Positions 17,795 to 27,002 of a stretch of DNA of 64,000 nucleotides are shown here, piece after piece. This stretch comes from Mesorhizobium sp. 131-2-1 (GTDB taxonomy: Bacteria; Pseudomonadota; Alphaproteobacteria; Rhizobiales; Rhizobiaceae). How positions within the stretch are numbered: the first letter of the stretch is position 1; each line of letters opens with the position of its first letter. A program made the position numbers and the translations under genes. The notes below the pieces were generated by a model, which saw only the letters and a program-made list of their open reading frames with translations, ran no database searches and was not told the DNA's origin. The stretch spans positions 6,324,501-6,388,500 of the forward strand of contig NZ_AP023247.1 of assembly GCF_016756535.1 (NCBI RefSeq), given 5' to 3'.

Positions 17795-18586
17795 TCAAAC
17801 CGAGAGGTAACGCGCCGGCGTCACCCCCAGCACCGCCTTGAAGTGCCGGGTCAGGTGGCTCTGGTCCGCGAACCCTACCGCGACGGCGACCTCGGCGACC
17901 TGCTGACCTCGCCTCAGCAGCCGTCGCGCCTCGTCGATGCGGACCTGGATCAGGTAGCGGGTGGGGGGCAACCCGAAATGCGCCTTGAAGCCATCGATCA
18001 GCGTCGCCTTGGAGCATCCGGCGAGGGCGGCCAGGGCGGCGAGCTGCAGGACTTCGTCAAAGTGGGCATGGATGAAGTCACGCACGTCGCGGAACCTCGG
18101 TGGCACGAATTTTGGCCCAGCAACGCGCGATCCGCCGGCCTGTGCGAAGACGTGGGGCAGGAAACGGATCAAATACTCCTCGATCTCCAGTGCCGAGCTA
18201 TGCCCATGTTCAAGCAGGCGCCAAAACGCGCTGAGGCCGTGTGCAACTGGGGCATTCTCCTGGAACGGGCTTTTGAAGTCGATCGTTCCGGGTTCGTTTT
18301 GGCCGCTGTCCTCAAGGACTTGCCGGATAAGGCCTTCGGGCATGTAGAAGATTTTCTGGCTCCAGCCAAGATCGTCACCAGCACCCCCGAAATGCGGTTC
18401 GCCGGGCGCGAAGGTCGCGACCGTGCCGCTACCGGCGTGCCAAACCTCACCTCGGCACCAGACATCATGGATGCCTCGCTCGATCAGCCCGATCAGATAC
18501 TCGTTGTGGATATGCTTGGAGAAATCCTGCCGGTGATAATCCGCCGCCAGGTAATCGAGCCCGCCAAGGACATCGGAGTGCTTCAT
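17795..18586 (-). CDS. AraC-family transcriptional regulator
   Basis: AraC/XylS regulator with an N-terminal cupin-like ligand domain (HIHNEYLIGLIERGIHDVWC, TVATFAPGEPHFG) and a C-terminal double HTH (LAALAALAGCSKATLIDGFKAHFG, then QVAEVAVAVGFADQSHLTRHFKAVLGVTPARYL). I chose the ATG at 18586; the frame is open back to a GTG at 18670, but the extra residues are charged and unlike the family. It is upstream of and parallel to a threonine aldolase, which is its likely target. Confidence 0.87.
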   Translation of the reverse strand: MKHSDVLGGLDYLAADYHRQDFSKHIHNEYLIGLIERGIHDVWCRGEVWHAGSGTVATFAPGEPHFGGAGDDLGWSQKIFYMPEGLIRQVLEDSGQNEPGTIDFKSPFQENAPVAHGLSAFWRLLEHGHSSALEIEEYLIRFLPHVFAQAGGSRVAGPKFVPPRFRDVRDFIHAHFDEVLQLAALAALAGCSKATLIDGFKAHFGLPPTRYLIQVRIDEARRLLRRGQQVAEVAVAVGFADQSHLTRHFKAVLGVTPARYLSV

Positions 18587-18837
18587 CACCGCACGATTGC
18601 GCGGCGGTCGGCCCGGAGGTTCAGAACGGCCGCGCGCCTTTTCGTCGCATTCTACGGCGGTATCGGCCACTTGATGATCAATCCAGGTCGGTCGTCACAA
18701 CGATATCGTGCACACGTCGCGAATTTCAAACCGAAGCAGGATTAATTGCCGCCCGAAGAGGGGCCTGCTGCAGGGCGGGCAGCGGATTGGCGGGATTAAT
18801 CGTGTTTCAAGCTTGGGATGTGGACCCGAGCGACGCG

Positions 18838-19045
18838 TGGCCGTGTGGCCGATATCAAGAAGAAGACCAAGCGCTATCCCCTCCGATCTGACGCATGAGG
18901 AATGGTCGCGGATAAACCGTTCCTGCCGGGCGCGGCCAAGACCGGGCGGCGCGTGGTGACGGACCTGCGCGAGGTCTTGAACGCGATCCGCTACATGGCC
19001 CGATCAGATGGCGGCTGGCGCATGCTGCCAAAGGATTTCCCGCCC
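18838..19045 (+). pseudogene. IS5-type transposase N-terminal remnant
   Basis: In two frames this reads TKRYPSDLTHEEWSRI and then KPFLPGAAKTGRRVV, DLREVLNAIRYMARSDGGWR and MLPKDFPP. That is the standard N-terminus of IS5-family transposases with a frameshift near 18905. The rest of the transposase is missing. Confidence 0.7.
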
Positions 19046-19074
19046 ATATCGGTCGCGGTCGAGACGCCTTACGG

Positions 19075-19245
19075 ACATGCCCACGAACTGCGCCAACTGG
19101 CTGGAACGTTCCCCGGCCTGACGGCGAAGCAGCAGGCGCCGATCAAAGCGCTGAACGCAGAATACGCCAAAACTCGAAGCCGAGTACGAGCATGCCAACG
19201 AACTGCCGGCCGATGTTGACGAACGGCTACCAGGGGCGGCTACGG
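19075..19245 (+). pseudogene. ParB-like protein fragment
   Basis: Following the IS5 remnant, codons read LRQLAGTFPGLTAKQQAPIK in one frame, then LEAEYEHANELPADVDERL in another. The second piece resembles the coiled linker of large plasmid ParB-like proteins. It is short and frameshifted; the assignment is tentative. Confidence 0.4.
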
Positions 19246-19334
19246 CTGCACTCATTGTCGGATCTTCGACGAAGTCGGACATGAGACACAGCGCTATCGG
19301 AGTGACCGCATTGTTCTGCAACGATTTTCTCATT

Positions 19335-19350
19335 TGGCACGACACATGCG
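19335..19350 (+). promoter_or_regulatory. Sigma-54-type -24/-12 promoter before ompW
   Basis: TGGCACGACACATGCG matches the RpoN consensus TGGCACG-N4-TTGC at all key positions except one T, with GG and GC twelve bases apart. About 80 bases upstream is TGTCGGATCTTCGACG, one base short of a NifA site (TGT-N10-ACA). The ompW ATG is 100 bases downstream. Confidence 0.55.
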
Positions 19351-19449
19351 GGGGCTATCCCGCATGAGCGCTCCGTCAATCTCGATTGATGCGAGCAGGA
19401 TTCAATCAAGGCGCAGTGCGTCGCTTCTGAAGATCAAGGAGAGAAAAGT

Positions 19450-20142
19450 ATGGCGAGAGCGCGAATTGGCGTGGCGCGGGCAATGACAGCGGCTGTCGTC
19501 CTCATCGTTGCGGGACAGGCCGGCGCGGCAGATGTTCATCAAGCCGCGAGCGTCCCGCAGGCAGAAGCCTGCGTCGCGGAAGCGCCAAGCCCCTGGCAGA
19601 TCCGTCTGCGTGCGTTGGGGGTGATCACCGAGGATTCGGGCTATGTCAATGCGGTGCCCGGCTCCGGTCTTTCATATTCGGACACCGTGACGCCGGAACT
19701 CGATATCTCATATTTCTTCACGGACAACATCGCCGCCGAACTCATACTCGGCACCACCTATGCCAACATCGATGGCCAAGGTGCGATCGGCGGGCTGGGC
19801 GAGGTCGGCAAGGTTTGGCTGCTGCCGCCCACGCTCACATTGCAGTATCATTTTACCGATTTCGGCGCCTTCGAGCCCTATGTCGGCGCCGGCGTGAACT
19901 ATACGATCTTCTATCATCAGCAAGTCGGCAGCGCCGATGATCTCAAGGTCAAGAACACATTCGGCGCCGCGCTGCAGGTTGGATTCGACTACATGGTAGA
20001 TCAGCACTGGGGCGTCAATTTCGACGTGAAGAAGCTTTTCCTTGAGCCCGACTTCGACGTCACTGTCGCCGGCACCAAGCTCACGGGCAAGGCCAAGCTC
20101 GATCCCTGGGTGATAGGCGCAGGTCTCACCTACCGCTTCTGA
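19450..20142 (+). CDS. OmpW-family outer-membrane protein
   Basis: A 230-residue OmpW/AlkL-type eight-stranded barrel, often a channel for small hydrophobic compounds. The signal peptide runs to about GQAGAADV. It has the family features WQIRLRALGVI, PELDISYFFTDNIAAELIL, the central TLTLQYHFTDFGAFEPYVGAGVNYT and the C-terminal WVIGAGLTYRF ending in Phe. It precedes a cytochrome P450 by 90 bases, so a pair that imports and oxidises a hydrophobic compound is plausible (inference). A broken second copy lies at 38052-38759. Confidence 0.92.
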   Translation: MARARIGVARAMTAAVVLIVAGQAGAADVHQAASVPQAEACVAEAPSPWQIRLRALGVITEDSGYVNAVPGSGLSYSDTVTPELDISYFFTDNIAAELILGTTYANIDGQGAIGGLGEVGKVWLLPPTLTLQYHFTDFGAFEPYVGAGVNYTIFYHQQVGSADDLKVKNTFGAALQVGFDYMVDQHWGVNFDVKKLFLEPDFDVTVAGTKLTGKAKLDPWVIGAGLTYRF

Positions 20143-20232
20143 GGACGAAGCACGGGGCACTTTTCGAAGTCCGCGCGCGGATCTTCCGTGCCGAGAAGTG
20201 GACCCGCGATGGTTCTTAAAGGAGTTGTTGGC

Positions 20233-21465
20233 ATGCGCGTAGAAAACGATCATTGCGACGTGATCGGTGTGCCGGCCGCTCCCACGCAACTTGATCGTCT
20301 TTCTTCTGCGATTCTGCGGCAGGGGGGGATGGCGCGAGTGTCGCTGCCAGGCGATGTGGTGACCTGGGCGGCAGCCCGTCACCAGACGCTCAGGCAGATG
20401 CTTTCCGACCAGCGTTTCAACAAGGACTGGCGACAGTGGCGGGCGCTGCAGGACGGCGAGATTCCCGAGGATCATCCGCTGATCGGGATATGCAAAGTGG
20501 ACAACATGACCACGGCGCACGGCGCCGATCACCGGCGCTTGCGCGGCCTGCTGTCCAGCAGCTTCGCGCCCAGTCGTATCGCCTTGCTGGCGCCACGGGT
20601 CGAACAATGCGTCGATCGACTCCTGGCCGAGATGGCGCAGCGCGGCGGCAGTGCCGATCTGGTGAGCGAGTTCGCCGCTCCGCTGCCCACCAACGTGATC
20701 GCCGAACTGTTCGGTTTGCCGGACGAACAGCGCGAAGAGATCGTCGCGCTCACCTACAGCCTGGCCAACACCTCCGCCACAGCCGAAGAGGTGCGACAGA
20801 CGCGGCAGCGCATCCCGGAGTTCTTCCGTCGCCTGATCGCGCTCAAGCGGGGCCAGCTCGGCGATGATCTGGCTTCGGCCCTGATCGTCGCGCGTGACAA
20901 TGGCGAGCTCGTTTCCGACACCGAGCTCATCGACATGCTGTTCATGGTGCTCTCTGCGGGCTTCGTGACCACCGCCGGCGTCATCGGAAATGGCGTGCTG
21001 GCATTTCTGACGCATCCGCAGCAACTGCACCTGGTGCGCAGCGGCCAAGTTCCGTGGTCACAGGCGATCGAGGAGATCCTGCGCTGGGGCAGCTCAGCGG
21101 CCAATCTGCCGTTCCGCTATGCCACCCAGGACGTGGAGATCGACGGATGCATGGTCCGCCGCGGCGATGCCGTCCTGATGGCGTTCCATGCGGCGAACCG
21201 GGACGAAAAGGCCTTCGGTCCCGGCGCCGACAGGTTCGATGTCACCCGGCGGCACAACCCACACCTGTCATTCGGCGAGGGGCCGCATTCCTGCCTGGGC
21301 GCTGCGCTGGCGCGCCTGGAATTGCGCTGCGCCTTCCCCGCGCTGTTCGGGCGACTGGAGGATCTGGCACTGACCATCGCCGCGGAGGACGTCATCTATA
21401 TGCCGTCTTACGTCATTCGCTGCCCACAGCGCCTGCCGGTCAGCTTCCGCCCTTCCGTCACTTAG
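20233..21465 (+). CDS. Cytochrome P450
   Basis: Bacterial class I P450 of about 410 residues. The start at 20233 (MRVENDHCDVIG) has an AAGGAG site eight bases upstream. Visible landmarks are the C-helix region DNMTTAHGADHRRLRGLLSS, an I-helix LSAGFVTTAGVIG (AGxxTT), the K-helix EEILRW and the haem-binding loop FGEGPHSCLGAALARLELRC with its Cys ligand. It probably shares the ompW transcript. P450s of the CYP127 and gibberellin-pathway groups are known on rhizobial symbiotic DNA; I cannot place this one in a subfamily. No ferredoxin gene is adjacent. Confidence 0.9.
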   Translation: MRVENDHCDVIGVPAAPTQLDRLSSAILRQGGMARVSLPGDVVTWAAARHQTLRQMLSDQRFNKDWRQWRALQDGEIPEDHPLIGICKVDNMTTAHGADHRRLRGLLSSSFAPSRIALLAPRVEQCVDRLLAEMAQRGGSADLVSEFAAPLPTNVIAELFGLPDEQREEIVALTYSLANTSATAEEVRQTRQRIPEFFRRLIALKRGQLGDDLASALIVARDNGELVSDTELIDMLFMVLSAGFVTTAGVIGNGVLAFLTHPQQLHLVRSGQVPWSQAIEEILRWGSSAANLPFRYATQDVEIDGCMVRRGDAVLMAFHAANRDEKAFGPGADRFDVTRRHNPHLSFGEGPHSCLGAALARLELRCAFPALFGRLEDLALTIAAEDVIYMPSYVIRCPQRLPVSFRPSVT

Positions 21466-21554
21466 AGAGAGTGCGGCATTCACCCCGGATTCGGTGATTC
21501 TCGGTTCGCCGGGGTGGCTGGTCTCGCAACGAGGGGGCGAGCATGACCGGTTAC

Positions 21555-21790
21555 GCACGATCGTAGCGCAGCCTTCAGCAATCGCAGGGTGAAGCTGCTC
21601 GCGCAGCAGGTGGAGGCGATCGCCGCGCAGTTGTTCGAGACGCTGGAGGCCCAGCCCCAGCCCGCCGACCTGAGGCGCCACCTCTCCTTTCCGCTACCGG
21701 ACGTGGTCATCAGCGCGCTGATGGGCGAATGCGCAAGCACGCTGAGCGAAGCCGAGCGGGGAACAACTACCGGGATTCCCGGCGGACCGT
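21555..21790 (+). pseudogene. Cytochrome P450 fragment
   Basis: After a frameshift, codons read SAAFSNRRVKLLAQQVEAIA and LPDVVISALMG, with RLRTIV in the preceding frame. That is the C- to E-helix part of another P450 (TRLRTIVSAAFS-type motif). Both ends are missing. It may be the residue of a gibberellin-type P450 operon, but too little remains to say. Confidence 0.65.
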
Positions 21791-21952
21791 GAAGACCTGG
21801 CCCGACTTTACGCCCTTGAGCCCGGCGACCTCGATCTGATGGCGTCGCCGATGGGGACAAGAACCTCGCCGAGCCTACACTGATGAGAGGCCGCATCGTA
21901 TGCGGCTTTGGGCGAAAGAGACCGGTCAGCACAAGGGCATATTCGCATCATC

Positions 21953-21974
21953 ACATAAACATCTCGTTATATGT
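21953..21974 (+). promoter_or_regulatory. Imperfect palindrome upstream of the metE riboswitch
   Basis: Half-sites ACATAAAC and TTATATGT face each other over six bases, just before a likely promoter (TTGACA nearby at 21976). ArsR-type regulators of SAM metabolism in alphaproteobacteria bind AT-rich dyads of this general look, so it is a candidate operator only. Confidence 0.3.
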
Positions 21975-22029
21975 ATTGACAAGGAGCGAAGCGGCTGTGA
22001 TTGTGCGCATGTCGTGGTTCTCCGCGCGG

Positions 22030-22225
22030 CACTGCCGTAAGCGGAGCTAAGAGGGAAGCCGGTGGGATGCCGGCGCTGCCCCCGCAACTGTTAGCGGCGA
22101 GCCAAGCCCATTGGTGTCACTGAGGCGAACGGCCTCGGGAAGACGGGCAGAGGCTTTGACCCGCGAGCCAGGAGACCTGCCACGACGAACAACGTCCACG
22201 GGCGGGGTGTCTCGGAGGTCGCGGT
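22030..22225 (+). ncRNA. Cobalamin riboswitch controlling metE
   Basis: The sequence has the conserved B12 riboswitch core: GGAAGCCGGTGGGATGCCGG, CGCTGCCCCCGCAACTGT, then GGGAAGACGGGCAGAGG and GAGCCAGGAGACCTGCC. It lies directly before metE. Because MetE is the B12-independent methionine synthase, adenosylcobalamin binding should switch it off when the B12-dependent enzyme can work. A second copy is at 42220-42405. Confidence 0.95.
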
Positions 22226-22290
22226 AGCCCGGCTTCGTGCCGCCTGCTCGCGCGTTCCTTGTCCCCACGCCCCAACCATCGGGGTATGGC

Positions 22291-24645
22291 ATGACTGTCT
22301 CTCAACAAATTCCTGTGGCAACGCTCGGCGTGCCGCGTATCGGTCGACGGCGGGAACTGAAATTCGCGCTTGAAAGCTACTGGTCCGGAAAATCTCCCGC
22401 TGCCGACCTGCTCGCGACGGCGAAGGCGCTACGCGCCGCCAGCTGGAGGGAGCAGCACGATCACGGCGTGTCGAAAATCCCGTCCAACGATTTCTCGCTT
22501 TATGACCATGTGCTCGACACCGTCATCATGGTCGGCGCCGTGCCGGCACGATACGTCTGGACTGACGGCGAGGTCCCACTCGATACCTATTTCGCCATGG
22601 CGCGCGGCGACCAAGGTCAGGCCGCTGATTGTGGACATGCCGGTGACGAGCATGCGGCCAACGGGCATGGCCTTGCCGCGATGGAAATGACCAAATGGTT
22701 CGACACCAACTATCACTACATTGTGCCGGAACTTACGGACGATCAGAGCTTTGCCCTCTCGTCGGCGAAACCGGTCGATCATTTCCTCGAGGCCAAGGCG
22801 CTCGGCATCCACACGCGCCCGGTCCTGCTTGGACCGGTTAGCTTTCTCAAGTTGGCGAAGTCACCTGAGGAAGGTTTCAACCCTATCGCGCTCCTGCCAC
22901 GGCTGCTGCCCGTCTACGAGGAGCTTCTGCGGAGGCTGAAGCTCGCGGGAGCCGATTGGGTGCAGATCGATGAGCCGGCGCTCGTGCTCGATCTGGTCCC
23001 CAACGAACGGGATGCGCTCCAATTCGCCTACTGCCGGCTGTCGAAAGCAGCACCCGAGTTGAAGATCATGGTTGCTACCTATTTCGGATCGCTGGGAGAC
23101 AATCTCGAGACCGCAATTTCTCTGCCCGTGGCGGGACTGCACGTCGATCTCGTGCGCGCTCCAGAGCAGTTGGACACCGTCGGCCGGCTCGCGCGGAAGG
23201 AACTTGTGCTCTCGCTCGGGCTGATCGACGGCCGCAACGTTTGGCGCGCGAACCTGCCTGCCATGCTTGACCGCATCAAACCGATCGTCGCCGGTTGGCC
23301 GCTGGACCGCGTGGAGATCGCCCCGTCCTGCTCGATGCTGCATGTGCCGATCGACCTGGACATAGAGACGGCACTCGATGCGGATGTGAAATCGTGGCTC
23401 GCCTTCGCGGCGCAAAAAACCGACGAGCTGGTCGTGCTCGCCCGTGCCCTGGCTGAAGGCCGGGACGCGGTCGCCGCCGAACTAGAGGCGTCGGCTGAGG
23501 CTGCCGCCGCTCGCGCGACATCCGCTAAGGTGCATGATCCGCTCGTCGAAGGTCGGGTCGCCAGCATCAAGGTCGCCATGACGCGCCGGAAGAGCGCATT
23601 CGACGTGCGCTCCAAGCTTCAGGGCGACACGTTTGGCTTGCCATCCTTCCCCACCACGACGATCGGCTCCTTCCCGCAAACAGCCGAGGTTCGCAAGGCG
23701 CGGGCAGCCCATGCCAAGGGCGAGCTGAGTTACGTCGACTATGAGGCCTTCCTGAAAAAAGAGATAGAAGCCGCCGTTCGCTGGCAAGAAGAGATCGGAC
23801 TCGACGTGCTGGTCCACGGCGAATTCGAGCGCAACGATATGGTGCAGTATTTCGCTGAGCAGCTCCGCGGCTTTGCCTTCACGCAGCATGGGTGGGTGCA
23901 GAGCTATGGCTCGCGCTTTGTGCGACCCCCGATCATCATTGGCGATGTGTCGCGACAAAATCCGATGACACTACACTGGTGGCGATACGCCCAGTCGCTG
24001 ACGCCAAAGCCGGTGAAGGGCATGCTTACCGGCCCGGTGACGATCCTCAACTGGTCCTTCGTCCGAGACGACCTTCCGCGCTCAGCCGTCTGCCGCCAAG
24101 TCGCGCTCGCCATTCGCGATGAAGTGAGCGACCTCGAAAAGGCCGGCGCCAGGATGATCCAGATCGACGAAGCCGCACTGCGCGAGGGCTTGCCGCTGCG
24201 CGAGGCCGAGTGGCAGGCCTATCTCGACTGGGCCGTCGAATGCTTCCGGCTGGCTTCAACGGCCGTCGGCGATGCGACCCAGATCCACACCCATATGTGC
24301 TACTCCGAGTTCGGCGATATCGTGGACGCGATTGCCGCAATGGATGCCGATGTGATCTCCATTGAAACCTCGCGCTCGCAGATGGAACTGCTCGATACGC
24401 TGCGAACCTTCAAGTATCCGAACGAGATCGGTCCTGGCGTCTATGACATTCACTCGCCGAGGGTCCCGGAAGTGGGCGAGATTTCCAACCTCATCATGCT
24501 TGCGCGCGAGCGATTGTCGGATGGCCAACTGTGGGTGAATCCCGACTGCGGTCTCAAAACGCGCAGGTGGGAGGAGGTCCGCCCTGCCCTGGTGAATATG
24601 GTGGCTGCAGCACGCGCAATTCGGGAAAAAGCGCAGACGGCGTAG
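22291..24645 (+). CDS. metE: MetE, cobalamin-independent methionine synthase
   Basis: Makes methionine by moving the methyl group of 5-methyltetrahydrofolate polyglutamate to homocysteine. The 784 residues start MTVSQQIPVATLGVPRIGRR; the N-terminal half (to about 420) is the degenerate folate domain, and the C-terminal barrel carries the zinc ligands His668 and Cys670 (HTHMC) and Cys753 (NPDCGLKTR). EMTKWFDTNYHYIVPEL and FPTTTIGSFPQT are family signatures. The ATG at 22291 matches the start of the decayed copy at 42473. It is controlled by the riboswitch just upstream. Confidence 0.97.
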   Translation: MTVSQQIPVATLGVPRIGRRRELKFALESYWSGKSPAADLLATAKALRAASWREQHDHGVSKIPSNDFSLYDHVLDTVIMVGAVPARYVWTDGEVPLDTYFAMARGDQGQAADCGHAGDEHAANGHGLAAMEMTKWFDTNYHYIVPELTDDQSFALSSAKPVDHFLEAKALGIHTRPVLLGPVSFLKLAKSPEEGFNPIALLPRLLPVYEELLRRLKLAGADWVQIDEPALVLDLVPNERDALQFAYCRLSKAAPELKIMVATYFGSLGDNLETAISLPVAGLHVDLVRAPEQLDTVGRLARKELVLSLGLIDGRNVWRANLPAMLDRIKPIVAGWPLDRVEIAPSCSMLHVPIDLDIETALDADVKSWLAFAAQKTDELVVLARALAEGRDAVAAELEASAEAAAARATSAKVHDPLVEGRVASIKVAMTRRKSAFDVRSKLQGDTFGLPSFPTTTIGSFPQTAEVRKARAAHAKGELSYVDYEAFLKKEIEAAVRWQEEIGLDVLVHGEFERNDMVQYFAEQLRGFAFTQHGWVQSYGSRFVRPPIIIGDVSRQNPMTLHWWRYAQSLTPKPVKGMLTGPVTILNWSFVRDDLPRSAVCRQVALAIRDEVSDLEKAGARMIQIDEAALREGLPLREAEWQAYLDWAVECFRLASTAVGDATQIHTHMCYSEFGDIVDAIAAMDADVISIETSRSQMELLDTLRTFKYPNEIGPGVYDIHSPRVPEVGEISNLIMLARERLSDGQLWVNPDCGLKTRRWEEVRPALVNMVAAARAIREKAQTA

Positions 24646-25369
24646 GGCTCGGTGACACTCGCCGGCGGTGAGCGGCAACGCCACACACCGGGCAATCTTG
24701 GGGTGAGTCCATCCGGCGCACCCAAGGCAATCGAGCTGCCCGTGACGAAAGCGCCTCGGCAACCTTGGCCTGGCCGAGGCCCTTGTCATGGCGCGTCGAA
24801 GTCAGCTGTTCCAGAGGCCGCCGTTGGCTGGCGATCGAAGGAGGCTTGGGCCCCAAATGAGCCGGCCAGAAACGAGACGGCTCACCGCCAGCCAGTTTCG
24901 GATTATTCCGTATTGGGATCATCCAGTGTCACTATCGTCTCCCCGACCTTGGTCGCCGAACCCCCCGGTCCCGACCATCGGGAGAAGCATCAGCGATCAC
25001 GCGGCGCCGGTCCGCGGAGCGTGTTGCGGGAGATCGGATGCAGGGCCAAGCTGGGGCAAGGTTCATACGGTACTTCCGGAGACTGTTGAAGCGGCATCGA
25101 CGCTCCGCCATCTGCACCGGGCCAATTCCCGCTCGATGGCTCTGTCTGCCTCTGGCTTCAATCACGATCACCGCGACGGCGAAGCCGAGCGGCCGCAGCT
25201 GGCAGGCGGACCCCTTGTGTTTTGATGGTCAAGATCCGGCGCCGGACCAGGAAAGCCGTCGCGGAAATTGCGGGGTTAGCTTGCTCCTGGCCGATGCCGG
25301 CAGGGGTGTTCGGACCGCGCTCAATAGCGATGTGCAGACGGCCGAAATTCACGAGCGGCGTCCCAGATC
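24646..25369. other. Non-coding stretch after metE
   Basis: About 720 GC-rich bases in which several overlapping open frames exist on both strands, none with a domain or good start site. I see no gene I can support. Confidence 0.4.
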
Positions 25370-25618
25370 TCAATCACTGCGCAGAATGCGTGCTTCGAGT
25401 GCGGCTGCGACGAAAGCTCGTCGAGCGGCTGGGGGATGGGTCTTACCGCGTAACACCTGCAGACAGGCGTCCATCGCTATTCTGCGTTTATCGGTCTCAT
25501 GATGCAGATCCCGCAGCAAGATAGCGGCCGCGTCGTTGACGTCGAACACGATACGCTCCGAGCTGCGGCGGCTAAGCTGAACAACGACTTGCCTCTCAAA
25601 TCTGATCAAGCCGGTCAT
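25370..25618 (-). CDS. DUF982 domain protein
   Basis: An 82-residue protein, MTGLIRFERQVVVQLSRRSS followed by FDVNDAAAILLRD, ACLQVLRGKTHPPAARRAFVAAALEA. This matches the small DUF982 family, which is abundant in rhizobia and of unknown function (xxAFxxAAxEA ending). The ATG has a strong GGAGGGGAG site. Another DUF982 gene follows at 25893-26195. Confidence 0.8.
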   Translation of the reverse strand: MTGLIRFERQVVVQLSRRSSERIVFDVNDAAAILLRDLHHETDKRRIAMDACLQVLRGKTHPPAARRAFVAAALEARILRSD

Positions 25619-25892
25619 CTCTCCCCTCCTCCACAGCCACTACGCGGCAAACAGCCCGAGTCGCATTTCTTTACTCAGCCGAACGCGACCGCTGCATCTA
25701 GGCTGCCGAATCTGGCCACTGACGACCAAGCGATCGCCATGAGGCGCGTCCGGCCATGGTCAGCTTGCGTGCGATCTGCGGTTGTGCAGTCGATGGTGAG
25801 GAACTGCTTCTCATTCGCGTGGTCTAGCTGTGAAACCTGGACATAGTGCACTGTTTGACGCGCCTCGCCAGTCTCAAACACGTCGTCGATGT

Positions 25893-26195
25893 CTACACCT
25901 GCACTTTTCCACTGCCCGATCTGCAGGCGGCGATCCACTGCATCGCGGAGGTTGCATCTTCCAATATGGCGACCCGCTTCGCAAAGCCGAAAAAGGCATT
26001 GCGCGCCGTGCTTACCGGCTTGCGCCCATCGTATGCATCGTAGCATGCCCTCAGGGCGGCTTCGTGGATCAGGTCTCTGCGGTCTTCCGGCCATTCATTG
26101 AGAAAATCGATTGCATCCGCAAGGCCGGCAATCTCTTGGATGATGTGCGTTGCGCGCTTCACGAAAAGCGGGCTGCTGAAAGCCTCAGCGTTCAT
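25893..26195 (-). CDS. DUF982 domain protein
   Basis: A 100-residue protein starting MNAEAFSSPLFVKRATHIIQ with ADAIDFLNEWPEDRRDLIHE and ARNAFFGFAKRVAIL, the DUF982 pattern. The ATG at 26195 has a TTGGGAGAA site; the frame extends upstream without homology. Its function is unknown. It is divergent from the mucR-like gene. Confidence 0.8.
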   Translation of the reverse strand: MNAEAFSSPLFVKRATHIIQEIAGLADAIDFLNEWPEDRRDLIHEAALRACYDAYDGRKPVSTARNAFFGFAKRVAILEDATSAMQWIAACRSGSGKVQV

Positions 26196-26436
26196 TGGTT
26201 TCTCCCAACTTTCTAAATAGCCAATTTGCGGTGAAGAGGCGCCGCATCGACACGGCGACCCTGACACAATGTGTTGTCAGGGCGATGACGGTTCAAGAGG
26301 AAGATCCGCGCCTGCGGCCGGGTGTGTATCGATCCGCCACATCCTGCAATGGCTTTGGTTGCCATCAAACGCCGTCGTCACTATTAAGCTACGAAGTGAT
26401 TCTCACCGCCTAGTCTAAGCCCGCAGGAGCGTTTTT

Positions 26437-26901
26437 ATGACCGAAGAAACCGAGAGCAAAGCTGACAGCCTCATCGAACTCACCGCCCATGTCGTCTCAG
26501 CCTATGTTTCGAACAATCCGGTTCCCGTCGGTGAACTGCCTGGGCTTATCGGCCAGATCCATATCGCATTGAAAGCCACTGCTGGTGGTGCCGCACCAGA
26601 AAAGTCGGAAGCTCTCAAGCCTGCCGTACCGATCAGAAAATCGGTTACACCCGATTATATTGTCAGCCTTGAGGACGGTAAGAAGTTCAAGTCGCTCAAG
26701 CGTCACCTGGCTACCCACTATGGCCTTACGCCCGACGAATATCGCGCAAAATGGGAGCTGCCGGCGGACTATCCCATGGTGGCGCCGAACTACGCTGCGG
26801 CGCGCTCGGCATTGGCCAAGACCATGGGTCTGGGCCGCAAGCCGAAGGAACCGGGAGCGCCGGCACCTGCCAAGCGTGCCCGCAAGAAAGCCGCAGCCTG
26901 A
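26437..26901 (+). CDS. MucR/Ros-family regulator lacking the first zinc Cys
   Basis: A 154-residue MucR/Ros-type DNA-binding protein. The N-terminal oligomerisation region ([33 protein letters not shown]) is followed by [20 protein letters not shown] and [18 protein letters not shown], then a basic tail (KRARKKAAA). Classical Ros has Cys at the position of the Ser in IVSLEDG, so the usual Cys-Asp-His-His zinc set is incomplete. Zinc-free Ros homologues that still fold and bind DNA are known from Mesorhizobium loti. It probably regulates surface polysaccharide or symbiosis genes; targets cannot be read here. Confidence 0.88.
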   Translation: MTEETESKADSLIELTAHVVSAYVSNNPVPVGELPGLIGQIHIALKATAGGAAPEKSEALKPAVPIRKSVTPDYIVSLEDGKKFKSLKRHLATHYGLTPDEYRAKWELPADYPMVAPNYAAARSALAKTMGLGRKPKEPGAPAPAKRARKKAAA

Positions 26902-26969
26902 CCGCAATTTTTCAGGATCGACGAAGCAGGCCCGGCATGATTTCGCACTCGCGAGATAAAATTTGTGCG

Positions 26970-26997
26970 TTGCAATATCCGTGGCGATCGGTATGAT
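26970..26997 (+). promoter_or_regulatory. Sigma-70-type promoter of the small RNA
   Basis: TTGCAA (26970-26975) and TATGAT (26992-26997) are spaced by 16 bases, predicting transcription from about 27003, exactly before the first hairpin of the small RNA. Confidence 0.6.
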
Positions 26998-27002
26998 CAT
27001 GT

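Noticed and set aside
19708..21048. A 446-codon minus-strand frame
   Set aside because: It is the reverse of ompW and the P450, which have clear motifs on the plus strand.
24788..25225. A 145-codon plus-strand frame after metE
   Set aside because: No ribosome site or domain, and its composition is like the other frames in this stretch.
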